Under the pieces are notes generated by a model. The model was not told the origin of the DNA. It searched no databases and saw nothing but the letters and a program-made list of their open reading frames with translations. Of a DNA stretch of 44,151 bases, positions 43,387 through 44,151 are shown one piece after another. This stretch comes from Pseudomonadota bacterium. Its GTDB lineage: Bacteria > Pseudomonadota > Alphaproteobacteria > Sphingomonadales > Sphingomonadaceae. The stretch is from NCBI GenBank assembly GCA_023394965.1, contig JAEWZX010000041.1, positions 1-44,151 on the forward strand, read 5' to 3'. Every line of letters starts with the position of its first letter. Position 1 is the stretch's first letter. A program made the translations under genes and the position numbers.

Positions 43387-43401
43387 GTTCCTTATATGTT
43401 C
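43387..43401. promoter_or_regulatory. LexA (SOS) box of the radical SAM-UdgX operon
   Basis: GTTC-N7-GTTC (43387-43390 and 43398-43401) is an exact match to the alphaproteobacterial LexA site. On the minus strand it covers a -10-like TATAAG (43391-43396; -35 TTGCAA 43413-43418, 16-base spacer) and an AAGGAAC that could be the ribosome-binding site for ATG 43384. LexA binding would block this promoter, making the operon DNA-damage inducible. If that -10 is used, the transcript would start almost at the ATG. Confidence 0.75.
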
Positions 43402-43528
43402 ACCCACCTATCTTGCAAATATAGAATGATGCATTTCAGCGTAAGCGATTGTCTCATGAGCGCAAAAGTCGGGACCAAATGGCTCTTCCGATCATTCCAG
43501 AGAGGTAAATCATACGAGGACCCGATTC

Positions 43529-44014
43529 ATGAAACACGCCGAAGGAAACCCGGACGAACTGAAAAAGAAATTTTGGAAGTCTCTGGCGGATAGCTCATTT
43601 CTGTTCCTTCAACTTAAGGATAACAGTTCAAGTGCAGTTCCGATGAGCCCCCAGCTCGATAAAGACGCAAACAGTGCCATCTGGTTCTTTACGCACACCA
43701 AAAGCGATTTTGCCCGCCTCGGCCAAGCCACCGCTACGTTCGAAAGCAAGGGGCATGATATATTCGCCCGTTTTGATGGAACATTGGTGAAGGAAACAAG
43801 CGAGGAGCGGTTCGACCAGTTCTGGAACAACTTCGTCGAAGCTTGGTACGATGGCGGAAAGACTGATCCCGATATCCTGTTTCTGCGAATGGACCTAGGT
43901 AATGCGGAGATCTGGGATGGCGATATCGGCCTTTTGAATACAGCAAAAATGGCTTTGGGTATGACGGTGCATGACGAAGCGGAGAAACGCCATGCCGACC
44001 ACGTCGATATCTAA
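43529..44014 (+). CDS. pyridoxamine-5'-phosphate-oxidase-like stress protein
   Basis: A 161-aa flavin-binding split-barrel protein of the general-stress-26/PPOX-like type (IWFFTHTKSDFARLGQATATFESKGHDIFARFDGTL, LFLRMDLGNAEIWDG). Such proteins bind FMN or F420 and are often stress-induced; the substrate is unknown. A GAGGA tract precedes ATG 43529. It is divergent from the SOS operon, 144 bases away, and is followed by an insertion sequence. Confidence 0.82.
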   Translation: MKHAEGNPDELKKKFWKSLADSSFLFLQLKDNSSSAVPMSPQLDKDANSAIWFFTHTKSDFARLGQATATFESKGHDIFARFDGTLVKETSEERFDQFWNNFVEAWYDGGKTDPDILFLRMDLGNAEIWDGDIGLLNTAKMALGMTVHDEAEKRHADHVDI

Positions 44015-44026
44015 ATCATACTTCTA

Positions 44027-44151
44027 GGCTCAGGACCCATTGATTTGCAGGCGGCGATATGATTCAGGCTCCGCGAGGAGACTGAGTATGAGCGACCTGT
44101 ATTGGCTTACGGATGAGCAGATGGCGCGTCTGTCGCCGTATTTTCCCAAGA
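44027..44151 (+). mobile_element. left part of an IS5-type insertion sequence, cut by the window edge
   Basis: The element appears to start at GGCTCAGGACCCATTG right after CTA, 13 bases beyond the upstream gene, consistent with IS5-family insertion at a TA-containing target. It includes the start of its transposase gene. The right end and target duplication lie outside the window, so the exact boundary is a guess. Confidence 0.65.
44088..44151 (+). CDS. IS5-family transposase, N-terminal fragment
   Basis: ATG 44088 with GAGGAG upstream begins MSDLYWLTDEQMARLSPYFPK, the characteristic N-terminus of IS5-family (IS427-group-like) transposases, before the DDE catalytic domain. The gene runs off the window, so whether it is intact cannot be judged. 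Confidence 0.85.
   Translation, partial: MSDLYWLTDEQMARLSPYFPK

Overview
The window looks like chromosomal DNA of an alphaproteobacterium, most likely a sphingomonad (Sphingomonadales, possibly Erythrobacteraceae). The reasons are the moderately high GC, the protein relationships (Coq4, cyclophilin with a signal peptide, long-form LeuA, PstC and PstA with large periplasmic insertions) and a GTTC-N7-GTTC SOS box of the alphaproteobacterial type. No taxonomic marker such as 16S rRNA is present, so the placement is inference.

Layout. 1-324: a 32-bp perfect palindrome and the 3' remnant of an EAL (c-di-GMP phosphodiesterase) gene. 321-9846: mostly minus-strand genes: tgt, a DUF481 outer-membrane protein, a YadGH-like ABC exporter, a carotenoid oxygenase with a divergent TetR regulator, queA, a cyclophilin, then the overlapping set xseB-ispA-coaD. 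10058-13729: a membrane-bound hydrolase-like protein, purL and a decayed DUF72 gene. 13776-16520: coq4, serB and miaA; serB and miaA are divergent and overlap at their 5' ends. 16554-25298: branched-chain amino acid synthesis (ilvB, an unknown 99-aa gene, ilvN, ilvC, and leuA behind a leucine-rich leader peptide), interspersed with YceI, a GFA-like protein, an FMN-dependent hydroxyacid dehydrogenase and a thioesterase. 25453-30765: amidohydrolase, nitronate monooxygenase, an unknown protein, a flavodoxin-like protein and recJ. 30785-31042: two identical tRNA-Glu genes behind a good promoter. 31108-39823: a phosphate regulon, phoR - OprP-like porin - pstSCAB - phoU - phoB, with Pho-box-like repeats before the porin and pstS. 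39842-43401: an extensin-like LAS protein and a two-gene DNA-repair operon (radical SAM protein with a helix-hairpin-helix, plus a DUF4130-UdgX fusion) with a perfect LexA box. 43529-44151: a pyridoxamine-phosphate-oxidase-like gene and the left end of an IS5-type insertion sequence cut by the window edge.

How it works together. Most of the window is housekeeping metabolism arranged in tightly overlapping operons (ATGA, GTGA and TGATG junctions). The most interesting parts are the SOS-controlled UdgX/radical-SAM pair, the leucine leader upstream of leuA, the terminator-like hairpin directly before ilvB, and the uncharacterised small gene translationally coupled between the acetolactate synthase subunits. 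There is no CRISPR array, prophage or plasmid backbone.
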